In this document: in pieces, positions 47,264 through 56,929 of the stretch
Numbering within the stretch: the stretch's first letter is position 1
Layout of the letters: each line of letters opens with the position of its first letter
Assembly: GCA_016719535.1 (NCBI GenBank)
Contig: JADJYX010000030.1
Span: 1 to 64,000, forward strand
From: Rubrivivax sp.
GTDB lineage: Bacteria; Pseudomonadota; Gammaproteobacteria; Burkholderiales; Burkholderiaceae_C
Reading direction: 5' to 3'
Length of the DNA: 64,000 nucleotides
Notes under the pieces: generated by a model
The model's database searches: none
The model's input: the letters and a program-made list of their open reading frames with translations, nothing else
Told to the model about the DNA's origin: nothing
Program-made: the position numbers and the translations under genes

Positions 47264-47961
47264 GACATCAGGTCCAGGGTCAGCGTGCCGCCGACCAGAA
47301 AGGTGGAATGTGCCGGTTCCTCGCGCACCAGCTTGACGAGCCCGGGGCCGCGGCAGTACCACTCGGTGGTGGTCAGCGCCATGTCGCGCCAGCCCACCAC
47401 CGGGTCGGCAAAGAGCCGCAGCACCGCCTGCCCGCGCACGCGCACGCAGCGCTCGAAGCGGCCGGCGCGCGATTCGACGGCATCGTCGAGCGACTCGATG
47501 ACATAGTTCATCGGGATCACCGGGTGCGTGTGCCGGATCTCGGGCGGAAATTCCTGCCGCCGGCGCAGCAGGTAGGCGGTGGTCGTGCTCTGCCACTGGG
47601 TGCCCACGGCGATCGGCGCCTTCAGCACGTAGCGCGGCGGCACGTCGGCGCGCGGCTCCTCGTCGAGGTCGCTCTTGCTGGCGACGCGGAAGACGCCGCT
47701 GTCGTTGACGCGCAGGTACCAGTCGACGCCGTCGGCGCTGCGACGCCGCCAGGCCGGCTGGCCGTCGATGCTGGCCTCGCCTTCGGTGGTGAGCGTGCGC
47801 GTCTCGTGCTCGACGACCTGGTTCTCCCAGTCGGTGCGCACGTCGTAGACCCAGCGCCGCCCAGGCTCGAGCGGGAACAGCGAGGCCGGCAGCGAGGGCT
47901 CGCTGCAGGCACCCGCGAGCAGCGCTGCGGACAGCAGCACAGGCCATGCAGCGCGCTTCAT
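47254..47961 (-). CDS. Putative lipoprotein, unknown function
   Basis: 235 residues from ATG at 47961 (ATGA overlap upstream). A lipoprotein signal (LLSAALLAGAC) is followed by a beta-rich domain with FPLEPGRRWVYDV and TLTTEGEASIDGQPAWRRRS. The FPLxxGxxWxY opening is common in small lipoproteins of unknown function. It may act at the membrane together with the channel and ExbD-like proteins encoded upstream. Confidence 0.65.
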   Translation of the reverse strand: MKRAAWPVLLSAALLAGACSEPSLPASLFPLEPGRRWVYDVRTDWENQVVEHETRTLTTEGEASIDGQPAWRRRSADGVDWYLRVNDSGVFRVASKSDLDEEPRADVPPRYVLKAPIAVGTQWQSTTTAYLLRRRQEFPPEIRHTHPVIPMNYVIESLDDAVESRAGRFERCVRVRGQAVLRLFADPVVGWRDMALTTTEWYCRGPGLVKLVREEPAHSTFLVGGTLTLDLMSWQ

Positions 47962-48458
47962 TTTTCGGGCAGCTGCGGCAGCGGCAGGTCGCGGATCTTG
48001 ACGTTCTGCTCGTCGCTGCCCGGGCGCAGCCACGAAAGGCCGCGCGGCCCGCGCCGGGGCTCGGCGGTGCCCATCTGCGCGATGCCCTGGCGCGCCTTCT
48101 TCATGCCTTCGTCGAGCAGCGCGTGCAGGTCCTTGCTGTAGGGCAGCTGGTAGGCGCGCGGGCGCGGCGCCGGCTTGCCGCCCTCGAGCGCATTGACCCA
48201 CACGTAGAGTGCGCCGGGCCGCGTCCTGGTCGGCTCCTCGATCACCGCCGCCAGCAGCACGAAGCGCTCGGGCAGCGCATGCCGGCTCGGCCAGCCCCAG
48301 ACGTCGTCGAAGGCGGTCTCGGCGAGAAAATACAGCGCGCTGACGCCGACCACCAGCAGCGCCTTGGCCCAGCGCGGCCAGTGCGAGGCCAGCAGCGCCA
48401 GCGCGGCCACGAAGGCCAGCGCCACGTAGACCCACAGCAGCGCATCGGTGCCGCTCAT
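47958..48458 (-). CDS. Small membrane protein, unknown function
   Basis: 166 residues; its start directly abuts the upstream stop. Two hydrophobic helices (LLWVYVALAFVAALALLAS and ALLVVGVSALYFLAE) are followed by a ~110-residue soluble part (PYSKDLHALLDEGMKKARQG). No known family. Tight linkage to the ExbD-like and MotA/TolQ-like genes suggests a component of the same membrane complex. Confidence 0.6.
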   Translation of the reverse strand: MSGTDALLWVYVALAFVAALALLASHWPRWAKALLVVGVSALYFLAETAFDDVWGWPSRHALPERFVLLAAVIEEPTRTRPGALYVWVNALEGGKPAPRPRAYQLPYSKDLHALLDEGMKKARQGIAQMGTAEPRRGPRGLSWLRPGSDEQNVKIRDLPLPQLPEK

Positions 48459-49061
48459 CTAGAGGCGCTCCACCAGCCGCTTGGCCAGCGTGTTGACGTT
48501 GCCGACGCCACCGTCGCGGTCGACGGTGAAGCGCGCGGCGGTGGCCTCGTCGCCCTTGCGCGCCACGGTCACGGTGCCGTAGTAGACGACCTCGGCACGC
48601 GGGTTGACCTTGACCACCGAGACGTTGACGTCGACCGGCTCGCCATTCCTGGTGTCGTAGTAGTGCACGTTGACGGTGTATTCGCCGGGCGCGAAGCCGC
48701 GGATCGTCACCACCTCCTGGTTGAGCGGGTTGACCACCTTCTGGCCGTTGATGACGATGGTGTCGTTGGACAGGCCGCGGTCGTCGCGGTCGAGGTGCAT
48801 CATGCCGGCCTCGCGGGCACGGAACCACACCAGGTTGCCGCCCGGGTCCTGCACCCAGGTGTCGACGTCGTTGGGGTTGAGGTCGGGCCAGGTGACGGTG
48901 ATGATGAATTCGGCCTTGGCGTCGATGACGCCGGTCCTGGCCTTCGGGTTCATCGCGATCAGCGCGATGGCAAACAGCATCACGAAGGCCAGCAGCGTGT
49001 TGAAGAGCAGGTCCGAGAACGGGTCCAGCTCGTCGAAGCGGCGCTTGCGCAGCACGGCCAT
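48459..49061 (-). CDS. ExbD-like membrane anchor fused to a periplasmic beta domain
   Basis: 200 residues from ATG at 49061. The N-terminus DPFSDLLFNTLLAFVMLFAI resembles the single helix of ExbD/TolR, including an Asp at its start. In place of the usual ExbD periplasmic domain there is a beta domain with NDVDTWVQDPGGNLVWF, NDTIVINGQ and GEYTVNVHYYD, reminiscent of YfaP/DUF2135-type domains. The gene overlaps that of the TolQ/ExbB-like channel (ATGA), its natural partner. Such a hybrid is, to my knowledge, uncommon. Confidence 0.6.
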   Translation of the reverse strand: MAVLRKRRFDELDPFSDLLFNTLLAFVMLFAIALIAMNPKARTGVIDAKAEFIITVTWPDLNPNDVDTWVQDPGGNLVWFRAREAGMMHLDRDDRGLSNDTIVINGQKVVNPLNQEVVTIRGFAPGEYTVNVHYYDTRNGEPVDVNVSVVKVNPRAEVVYYGTVTVARKGDEATAARFTVDRDGGVGNVNTLAKRLVERL

Positions 49062-49741
49062 CAGGCAGGCTCCGTCGGCGTGGCGGCGGGCGGCGCATCG
49101 GCCAGGATGTCGGCCGCCAGGCGGTCGGCCGTGCGGTCCAGCAGCAGCAGCTGCAGCCCCAGCCACAGGTTGGCCAGCAGTCCGACCAGCGTGGTGTAGA
49201 GCGCGATCGCCATGCCCTTGGTCATCTGGCGGATGAGGTTCTGCACCTGGTCGAGGTCGAAGCTGGGCATGGCGCCGATCTGCAGCGACATGACGATGAA
49301 GCCGACCACCGTGCCCAGCAGCCCGAGCTTGACGGCGGCGGCGGCAAACCACCACGCCGTCTCGTGCGCGCCATGGGTGCGCTCCGACAGCAGCTGCGCA
49401 GCCAGGTCCGGCGAGCGCGCATGCTCGTCGCGGTAGCGGCGCCGCCAGTCGGAGCCCGGCTGCGCCTGCGCCTGCAGCCGCCAGGCGCGGCGGCCGATCC
49501 ACAGCGTGACGACGATGGCCAGCGCCACGATGCCCAGGCTGATGCCGCTGGGGTCGCCTTCGACCAGCGCACGCCACAGCCCGCGCAGCTGCAGCCACCA
49601 GGCGCCGAACAGCACCAGCCCCAGCTGCGCCGCCCAGGCCCAGAACAGGCGCTGCGCCAGCGCGGTGATGCCGTCGTCGCGCCGCGCCGCCGGCACTGCC
49701 GGCGCCGTGCCCGATGCGAAGGCGCGCAGGAGGCGGTTCAT
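49061..49741 (-). CDS. MotA/TolQ/ExbB-like proton channel protein
   Basis: 226 residues from ATG at 49741. About four hydrophobic segments; the last pair (KLGLLGTVVGFIVMSLQIGA, then KGMAIALYTTLVGLLANLWL) is the conserved two-helix signature of MotA/TolQ/ExbB channels. It should form a proton-driven complex with the ExbD-like protein encoded downstream. Its presence inside an ABC/PQQ operon is unusual. It overlaps both neighbours by four bases. Confidence 0.75.
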   Translation of the reverse strand: MNRLLRAFASGTAPAVPAARRDDGITALAQRLFWAWAAQLGLVLFGAWWLQLRGLWRALVEGDPSGISLGIVALAIVVTLWIGRRAWRLQAQAQPGSDWRRRYRDEHARSPDLAAQLLSERTHGAHETAWWFAAAAVKLGLLGTVVGFIVMSLQIGAMPSFDLDQVQNLIRQMTKGMAIALYTTLVGLLANLWLGLQLLLLDRTADRLAADILADAPPAATPTEPA

Positions 49742-50625
49742 CACCCGCCCCCGGCCGCGGCGCCCGGCGGCCCGCCGGGCCGCTTGCCCAGCGCGCCGAA
49801 GCCGCGCTGCGGGTCGTAGCCCCAGCTGGCGAGCGCGAAGCACACGAGCAGCGTGCCCAGCACCACCCAGGGCGCCAGCCCCGGGTCCTTGCCGTAGAGC
49901 GCAAAGCGCAGCCACTCCACCGCATGCGTGAACGGGTTGACGCGCGCGATCTGGTAGACCCAGCCGGCGCCCGACTCCTCCAGCTTCCACAGCGGGTAGA
50001 GCGCGGTGGACATGAAATACATCGGGAAGATGACGAAATTCATCGTGCCGGCGAAGTTTTCCAGCTGCTTGATGTGCACCGACAGCAGCAGGCCCAGCGC
50101 GCCCAGCATCAGCGCGCCGCAGACGGCCGCCAGCAGCACCTGCGGCGTCTGCGGCCCGAAGACCGGCAGCTCGGTGCCCAGCGCCCAGGCCACGGCGACG
50201 AAGGCCGCGGCCTGCGCCAGCGACAGCACCGCGGTGGCCGTCAGCTTGCTCAGCAGGATCCAGGCGCGCGGCAGCGGCGCCGTGAGCAGCAGCCGCATCA
50301 GCCCCATCTCGCGGTCGTAGACCATGGCCAGGCTGGACTGCATGCCGTTGAAGAGCAGCACCATGCCGACCAGGCCGGGGGCGATATAGACGTCGTAGGG
50401 GATGTAGGTGTCGTAGGGCTCGACGATGGCCACGCCGAAGACATTGCGAAAACCCGCCGCGAAGACCGCCAGCCACAGCAGCGGCCGCACCAGCGCCGAT
50501 ACCAGGCGCCCGTACTGGCGGCCGAATTTGAGCAGCTCGCGCACGACGATGGCGCGCATGGCCTGCAGCGCATGCGCCAGGCCGTGGCGGCGGTCGCCGG
50601 CGGCGCTCACGATCTGGCCTTGCAC
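49741..50625 (-). CDS. ABC-2 type transporter permease (PQQ-associated)
   Basis: 294 residues with six hydrophobic segments and the ABC-2 signature regions (RPLLWLAVFAAGFRNVF, MPYDREMGL-like MVYDREMGLMRLLLTAPLP, VIFPMYFMSTALYPLW). It forms an exporter with the ATPase encoded at 52741. ABC-2 permeases of this family are typical of PQQ-dependent catabolism clusters. It overlaps the substrate-binding gene by 19 bases. The substrate is unknown. Confidence 0.85.
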   Translation of the reverse strand: MQGQIVSAAGDRRHGLAHALQAMRAIVVRELLKFGRQYGRLVSALVRPLLWLAVFAAGFRNVFGVAIVEPYDTYIPYDVYIAPGLVGMVLLFNGMQSSLAMVYDREMGLMRLLLTAPLPRAWILLSKLTATAVLSLAQAAAFVAVAWALGTELPVFGPQTPQVLLAAVCGALMLGALGLLLSVHIKQLENFAGTMNFVIFPMYFMSTALYPLWKLEESGAGWVYQIARVNPFTHAVEWLRFALYGKDPGLAPWVVLGTLLVCFALASWGYDPQRGFGALGKRPGGPPGAAAGGG

Positions 50626-51773
50626 AGCGTCTCGGGTGCGTCGGCGCCCAGCGTGTCGAGGTTGTTCTTCGGGTGCAGCACGCCGTCGCCCGGGGCCATG
50701 CCGACGACACTCTGGCCGTCGGTCAGCAGCAGCGGCTGGCGCAGCTGTCCGTCCCAGGGCCGGAAGCCGAGCTTGGTGCCCTTGGACCCGTCGAATTCAC
50801 CACCGGCCAGCGCCTGCTGCCACGCCGTGGCCGGCCCCTTGGGTGCGGCCACGGCAGCCGCCACCAGCACCTTGCCGGCCATCCACGCCGACCAGTCGTG
50901 CGCACCCATCGGCCGCCCGGCCGCCCGGATCAGCCGGCGCGTGACCTGGGGCGCGCCATAGCGTTCGAATTTCGGGCTCCAGGCCACGGCGACCAGGCCG
51001 CCGTCACCGACCACCGGGCGCGGCAGCGCGGTGCGATAAGGCAGCGAGGCCGCGAACTCGCCGTCGCTGTCGACCACCCAGACGGCGTCGTAGCTGCCCT
51101 GGGTGAGCAGCAGCGGGTTGGCGAGGTCGCGCTCGCGCGGGTCGGCCGAGAGCTTGAAGGGCTTGCTGCCGGCGAGCTTGAGGCCATAACGTCTGAGAGC
51201 AGCCTGCACGGTGGCCGCGCGTTCGCGGTCGGCGTCGCCGGGCCCGGCGAGCAGCAGCACGCCGGTCCAGCGGCGCGCCACCAGCCACTGCGCCAGCGCA
51301 TCGGCGCGCATGCGTTCGCTGGGCGCCAGGTGGTAGAGCAGCCGGCGGCAGTCGGCGCCGCGCAGCGCATCGGCGGTGGCGCCGACGTTGAGCACCGGCA
51401 CGCGGGCGCCGTCGGCGGCGGCCAGCGTCCAGGCGGCGGGCAGGTCGGTCACCAGCGCCGCCGCGCCGCCCTTCTCGGCCTGCGCCGCGGCGGCCCGGGC
51501 GGCAGCGGCATCGGCCACCTCGACGACCTCCAGCGTCAGCGCGGCGCCGGCCGCTTCCAGCTCGAAGCGGCCTTCGGCCAGCGCCACCTTCAGCGCATCG
51601 GCCGCCGCTCCGGTGGGGTGGCCGAGGTAGCCGCGCTCGAGCCGCGCGCGCTCGAGCCGCGCATCGCCGGCCGGCGCCAGCAGCGTGACCTTGAAGACCG
51701 CCGCCTGCGCCGGGGGCGCCAGCGCTGCGGCCAGCAGCAGCGCCGCCGCACGGCAGCGGACCGGAGGCCTCAC
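50607..51773 (-). CDS. ABC substrate-binding protein, PQQ-associated type
   Basis: 388 residues from GTG at 51773, overlapping the propeller gene as GTGA. Signal peptide (ALLLAAALAPPAQA), then a two-lobe type I periplasmic-binding fold (FKVTLLAPAGD, AAALVTDLPAAWTLAAADGA, PVLNVGATADALRGADC). The family is restricted to PQQ alcohol-oxidation loci. Its ligand is unknown, and its pairing with an ABC-2 exporter is unusual, because binding proteins normally serve importers. Confidence 0.82.
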   Translation of the reverse strand: MRPPVRCRAAALLLAAALAPPAQAAVFKVTLLAPAGDARLERARLERGYLGHPTGAAADALKVALAEGRFELEAAGAALTLEVVEVADAAAARAAAAQAEKGGAAALVTDLPAAWTLAAADGARVPVLNVGATADALRGADCRRLLYHLAPSERMRADALAQWLVARRWTGVLLLAGPGDADRERAATVQAALRRYGLKLAGSKPFKLSADPRERDLANPLLLTQGSYDAVWVVDSDGEFAASLPYRTALPRPVVGDGGLVAVAWSPKFERYGAPQVTRRLIRAAGRPMGAHDWSAWMAGKVLVAAAVAAPKGPATAWQQALAGGEFDGSKGTKLGFRPWDGQLRQPLLLTDGQSVVGMAPGDGVLHPKNNLDTLGADAPETLCKARS

Positions 51774-52740
51774 TCGACCACCACCACCGTGTGCGGCACG
51801 CGGCCGACGCGCACCGTCTTCAGCGCCTTCGCCGACGCCACGTCGACGATGGTGAGGTCGTCCGACAGGCCGTTGACGACATAGAGCGTCTTTTCCGCCT
51901 TGTCCAGCGCCACGCTCCAGGCGCGCTTGCCCACCAGCACCAGGTCGGTCACCTTGCGCGTGGCGACGTCGACGAAGGCCACGTGGTTGGCGCGGCCGAG
52001 GCCGACGAAGGCGCGCTTGCCGTCGCGGCTCATCGCCAGGCCCACCGGCGTGATGTCGGCGGCGCGCGCGCCCTTGACCTCGAAGCGGAGGGTGCCGATC
52101 GCCTGGTTGGCCTTGGTGTCGATGACGGTGACGCTGGCATCGAGCTCGTTGCTGACCCACAGCTGCGTGCCATCGGGCGTGAGCGCGAAGCGGCGCGGCC
52201 GCTTGCCGGCCTTGATGTTGGCCACCACCTTGCCGCTGGCCAGGTCGACGGCATGCACGACGCCGGCGACCTCGCTGGTGACGTAGACGGTCTTGCCGTC
52301 GGCCGACAGCTTGACGCCTTCGGGTTCGCCGCCGACCTTGACCTCGCCCTTGCGCTGGCCGCTGCCGAGGTCGACGATGCCCAGCACCGCGTCCTCCTCG
52401 TTGGACACATACAGCGTCTTGCCGTCGGCGCTGATGTCGAAGATCTCGGGGTCCTCGCCGAGCTTGACGCGGCGCACCGACTGGCGCGTCGCCAGGTCGA
52501 TGAAGTCGGCCTCGTGCGAATCGCCGCAGGCCACCGCGAGCTGCTTGCCGTCGGGCGTGCGCTGCAGGTGGCGCGGGCGCTTGCAGGTGGCGACGGTGCC
52601 GGTGACGGCCTGCGTCTTCAGGTCGAGCACCGTCAGTGCGTGGTCCTTCTCGCTCGAGATGTAGGCCACCTGGGCCTGGCCGGCCACGGGCAGCGTCAGG
52701 GTCAGCGCCAGTGCCAGCGCGGTAAGGGGTCGGCGAAGTG

Positions 52741-52744
<4 letters not shown>
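51770..52744 (-). CDS. YVTN-type beta-propeller protein, PQQ-associated
   Basis: 324 residues, ATG at 52744 overlapping the ATPase stop. Signal peptide (LALALTLTLPVAGQAQ), then seven repeats of the type VKLSADGKTVYVTSEVAG and KLGEDPEIFDISADGKTLYV. Propellers of this kind sit between the ABC genes in PQQ catabolism clusters; they are periplasmic and their binding partner is not known. Confidence 0.88.
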
Positions 52745-53493
<749 letters not shown>

Positions 53494-53608
53494 CGGTGGG
53501 GCGGCTGCATGCAGCGCCTTGACTGTCGGGCCGTGCGGGTGGCCTCGGCAAGTTCGCGCAATCCCGGGTGGACGACCGGCCGCCTGCGCGCTCGGGCAAG
53601 ATGCGGGC
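53494..53608. promoter_or_regulatory. Divergent gap before the nine-gene operon
   Basis: 115 bp separating the minus-strand operon from the plus-strand gene at 53609. No sigma-54 -24/-12 element or strong -10 was seen on either strand; the promoter remains unassigned. Confidence 0.35.
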
Positions 53609-54646
53609 ATGGAATTCGACACCGGATTGCACCGCGGCACCCGGCAGCACGGCCGTGGTGACCGGCGCCTCGTGCCCTGTGACAGCTTGGCGCAGGGTAA
53701 ACCCGGTATCCGCCGGCGCGCCGCCGTTGTGGCGCTGCTGGGGGTCGGCATGGGTGCGGCCCGCGCCGCCTGCGAGGGACCGTCGGTGCCGCTGGAGCCC
53801 TTGGCGCCGACACTCTGGCAAGTACCGGCCGCGCCCGGCGACGCCAGCGCCGACAACCGCGGCCGCGTCTCCAACCTGCTGCTGGCGCAGGACGGCGATC
53901 GCCTGTGGCTGCTGGGCAGCGGCCCGTCGCCGGCCTTCGGGCGCGCGCTGGACTGCACGCTGCGCGCGCGCTTCGGCCGCGCCGCCAGCGACATCGTCAG
54001 CCCCTGGCCGCGGCCCGAGCTGGTGCTGGGCGTGGGCGGGCTGAGCCCGGCCCGCCACTGGGCCCACGCCGCGGTGGCCGAGGCCATGCGCAGTAGCTGC
54101 CCCGGCTGCACGCAGCGGCTGCGACAGCGCCTGGGTGCCGCGGCCGAGGACCTGGGCACCGACCCGGTGCGCCTGCCGACGCAGCACCTGCAAGGCCGCA
54201 GCGGCACGCTGGGACCCTGGCAATGGCGCCTGGACCGGCGCGGCGCGGCCCACCCGGTGACGGTCTGGACGCACCGGGCCAGCGGCATCCACCTGGCCAG
54301 CGGGCTGCTGTGGGGCGACGGCGCCCCCGACGGCCGCGATGCCGACCTGGACCAGCTGGCGGCGGCCACCGCGGCGCTGGCGCAGCAGGCCGGGCGCGAA
54401 GGCGGCCGCTGGCTGGGCGAACAGGGGCCGCTGCTCGATGCGGGCGCACCCGCCCTGCAGGCACGCTACTGGCAGTGGCTGCTGCAGGCGGCACGGCGCG
54501 GCGTCGAGGCCGGCGACGACGAACTCCGGGCGCCCGCACCCCCGGCCGAGCTGCGCGAGCTGGCGGCCAGCCCCCGCCACGCGCTGAACTGGCAGCGGGC
54601 CTGGCGTCAGGCCGAATCGGGCTGGCTCCAGCGCAGCTTGCGATAG
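53609..54646 (+). CDS. Degenerate MBL-fold-like exported protein of the PQQ cluster
   Basis: 345 residues from ATG at 53609; a TTG at 53687 would give a cleaner signal peptide (RRRAAVVALLGVGMGAARA). The mature part follows the beta-lactamase-fold outline: LWQVPAAPGDASADNRGRVS, VSNLLLAQDGDRLWLLGSG, PELVLGVGGLSPARHWAHAA. The HxHxDH metal motif is missing altogether. Cys residues (CEGPS, CPGC) may form disulfides. It looks like a non-catalytic relative of the relay protein at 43265. The end overlaps the convergent regulator gene by 40 bases. Confidence 0.5.
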   Translation: MEFDTGLHRGTRQHGRGDRRLVPCDSLAQGKPGIRRRAAVVALLGVGMGAARAACEGPSVPLEPLAPTLWQVPAAPGDASADNRGRVSNLLLAQDGDRLWLLGSGPSPAFGRALDCTLRARFGRAASDIVSPWPRPELVLGVGGLSPARHWAHAAVAEAMRSSCPGCTQRLRQRLGAAAEDLGTDPVRLPTQHLQGRSGTLGPWQWRLDRRGAAHPVTVWTHRASGIHLASGLLWGDGAPDGRDADLDQLAAATAALAQQAGREGGRWLGEQGPLLDAGAPALQARYWQWLLQAARRGVEAGDDELRAPAPPAELRELAASPRHALNWQRAWRQAESGWLQRSLR

Positions 54647-56691
54647 ATGGTGTTGCGGCTGACGCCGAGCTGGCGCGCCGCCACCGAGATGTTGCCGCCG
54701 GCGGCCGCCACGGCCTGGCGGATGGCATCGAGCTCCAGTTCTTCCAGCGAACGCGGCAGCGCCGCCGGCGCGGGCACGGCCGGCGGCGCTGCGCTGACCG
54801 CGGGCGGCGCCTTCGACGGCGCGTGCACCGGCGCCGCGGGTGCCGCGGGTGCCGCCAGCGCGAGGTGGCGCCGCGCCTCGTCGACAAAGTCGTCGGGCAG
54901 GTGCTCGCAGCCGATGACGGGATCGCCGCCGGCCATCACCACCGCCGTGCGCAGCACGTTGAACAGCTGGCGCACGTTGCCGGGCCACGGGTAGGCGTCG
55001 AGCAGGCGCTGCGCCTCGGGCGACAGCCGCGGTGGCCGCGCGCCGGCTTCGCCTTCGAGGATGCGCCTGACCAGCGCGGCGAGGTCGCTGCGCTCGCGCA
55101 GCGGCGGCAGCTTCACCGCCAGGCCGTTGAGGCGGTAGTAGAGGTCCTCGCGGAAGGCCTTGGCGTCGATCATCTCGCGCAGGTTGCGGTGGGTGGCGCA
55201 GATCAGCGCCACGTCCACCGGCACCGACCGGCTGCTGCCCAGCGGCGTGACCTGGCGCTCCTGCAGCACGCGCAGCAGGTGCGCCTGCAGCGGCAGCGGC
55301 ATGTCGCCGATCTCGTCCAGGAACAGCGTGCCGCCATGCGCCTGCTGGATCTTGCCGATGGCGCCCTTGCGGCGCGCGCCGGTAAAGGCACCTTCCTCGT
55401 AGCCGAAGAGTTCGGCCTCGATCAGCGTATCGGGGATGGAGGCACAGTTGACCGCCACGAACGGCTGGCGCGCGCGCGCGGAGTCGGTGTGGATGGCGCG
55501 CGCGAGCAGTTCCTTGCCGGTGCCGGTCTCGCCGAGGACGAGGATGGGGATGTCGCGGTCGAGCACACGGCGCACCTTGCCGACCAGCGCGTCCATGTGC
55601 GCGTCGCCGGTCTGCAGCTGCGCCAGGCCGGGGCCCGGCTGCTCGATGACGCGCGACGCCGCGGCCGGGGCGCCGGCCGCGGCGACGAGATCGGCCAGGT
55701 CGACCGGCGGCAAGGGTGCGGCGGCGGCCGCCGCCTCGGTGACGCTGCTCCACACCGGCCAGTCGAAACGGGCATGCAGGTGGAAGTTGCGGCCGTTGTC
55801 GGTGTGCACCTCCAGCGGCGTGGCCAGCGGCGAGCGGAAGCGGTCGACCAGCGCGCCGACCGTGGTGCCGAACAGCGACACCAGGCTCTGCATGCGCAGC
55901 GCCGCGCCGCTGAGGCCGAGCTGGTCGAGCGCGCTGCGGTTGGCGCCGACGATGCGGCCGTCGTGGCTGATCGCCAGGATGCCCTCCATCAGCGTGCCGA
56001 TGTGGCCGACGCGGCTGTGGAAGTGCAGCCGCATGGCGTTGCGGTGGTCGTCCGAGAGCCAGTGGTTCTCGATCATGCGCGCCGACATCTTCACCAGCGC
56101 CATCGTGTGCTGGTGGTAGCTGCGGTGGTCGCCGGAGACGTCGAGCACGCCCAGGATGTTGCCGCGCGGGTCGAGGATGGGCGCCGCCGAGCAGGTGAGG
56201 AAGTGGTTGGCGTGCAGGTAGTGCTCGTCGGCATGCACCAGCGTCGGCTGCTCCGACATCAGCGCCGTGCCCACGGCGTTGGTGCCCTTGGCCTGCTCCG
56301 ACCAGTTGGCGCCCGGGGCCAGCGCGACCTTGTTCGCGCGCACCAGGAATTCGTCGTCGCCGATCGAGTGGATCACGGTGCCGGTGGCGTCGCACAGCAC
56401 CACCATGCTCTGCGTATTGACGATCTGGTCGAACAGCATCTCCATCACCGGCGCCGCGTGCGCGTGCAGGCGCAGGTTGCGGTCGCGCGCGACGGTGAGG
56501 TCGGCGCGGCCCAGCGGCGAGAAGTCGGGCCGCTCGATGCGCGACAGGCCGAGCGCGGCACAGCGTTCGTGCGAGCGCTCGATCTCGTGCAGGTGCTGCG
56601 GCGGCAGGGTCAGCGCCGATGCGATCGGACGCGCCAGCTCGTCGGCGCGGCGTGCGCGCGCCCCACCGGCAGGGCCATGTGACACGGGCAT
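54607..56691 (-). CDS. Sigma-54-dependent activator (AcoR/ExaE-like) of alcohol oxidation
   Basis: 694 residues from ATG at 56691. N-terminal GAF domain (~80-215, NWSEQAKGTNAVGTAL), a PAS-like domain (~240-330, GILAISHDGRIVGANRSALD), the AAA+ core with Walker A GETGTGKE, the sigma-54 contact motif GAFTGARRKG and Walker B GGTLFLDEIGDMP. A Fis-type HTH ends the protein (GGNISVAARQLGVSRNTIYR). It is divergent from the cytochrome gene, whose promoter is of the -24/-12 type, so it most likely activates that promoter and perhaps others in the cluster. The GAF domain may sense an alcohol or aldehyde. Confidence 0.9.
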   Translation of the reverse strand: MPVSHGPAGGARARRADELARPIASALTLPPQHLHEIERSHERCAALGLSRIERPDFSPLGRADLTVARDRNLRLHAHAAPVMEMLFDQIVNTQSMVVLCDATGTVIHSIGDDEFLVRANKVALAPGANWSEQAKGTNAVGTALMSEQPTLVHADEHYLHANHFLTCSAAPILDPRGNILGVLDVSGDHRSYHQHTMALVKMSARMIENHWLSDDHRNAMRLHFHSRVGHIGTLMEGILAISHDGRIVGANRSALDQLGLSGAALRMQSLVSLFGTTVGALVDRFRSPLATPLEVHTDNGRNFHLHARFDWPVWSSVTEAAAAAAPLPPVDLADLVAAAGAPAAASRVIEQPGPGLAQLQTGDAHMDALVGKVRRVLDRDIPILVLGETGTGKELLARAIHTDSARARQPFVAVNCASIPDTLIEAELFGYEEGAFTGARRKGAIGKIQQAHGGTLFLDEIGDMPLPLQAHLLRVLQERQVTPLGSSRSVPVDVALICATHRNLREMIDAKAFREDLYYRLNGLAVKLPPLRERSDLAALVRRILEGEAGARPPRLSPEAQRLLDAYPWPGNVRQLFNVLRTAVVMAGGDPVIGCEHLPDDFVDEARRHLALAAPAAPAAPVHAPSKAPPAVSAAPPAVPAPAALPRSLEELELDAIRQAVAAAGGNISVAARQLGVSRNTIYRKLRWSQPDSA

Positions 56692-56929
56692 GAGGCTGTC
56701 TCCGTCGGTCGGCCCGTTGCACACGGGTCTGAGGAATGAGTGTGGCAATCTCGAACACCCGAAGGCGCCCGCAGCGGGCGATGTTAGGCCAGCTCGCAAG
56801 AATCGTGCAATTCCGCAGCAGGCGGGCAGGGACGGCCCCGATGCCAGCGAGGTTTCCAGCGCCAACAATGCCGTGGCACGTGGCTTGCACTGTGATGCGC
56901 AGCTTGCAGACCCACCCACGGAGACACCC
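56692..56929. promoter_or_regulatory. Control region between the sigma-54 activator and the cytochrome c gene
   Basis: 238 bp. It contains the sigma-54 promoter at 56874-56889 and, upstream, A/T-richer DNA (~56735-56815) where activator sites would be expected. A GC inverted repeat (GCGCCCGCAGCGGGCG, ~56766-56781) lies about 95-110 bp upstream of the -24 element and is a candidate activator-binding site. Confidence 0.5.
56874..56889 (+). promoter_or_regulatory. Sigma-54 promoter (-24/-12)
   Basis: TGGCACGTGGCTTGCA matches the sigma-54 consensus TGGCACG-N4-TTGCA exactly, with the GG and GC elements correctly spaced. It lies about 40 bp before the ATG of the cytochrome gene at 56930; transcription should start near 56900. 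It is divergent from the sigma-54 activator gene. Confidence 0.9.
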
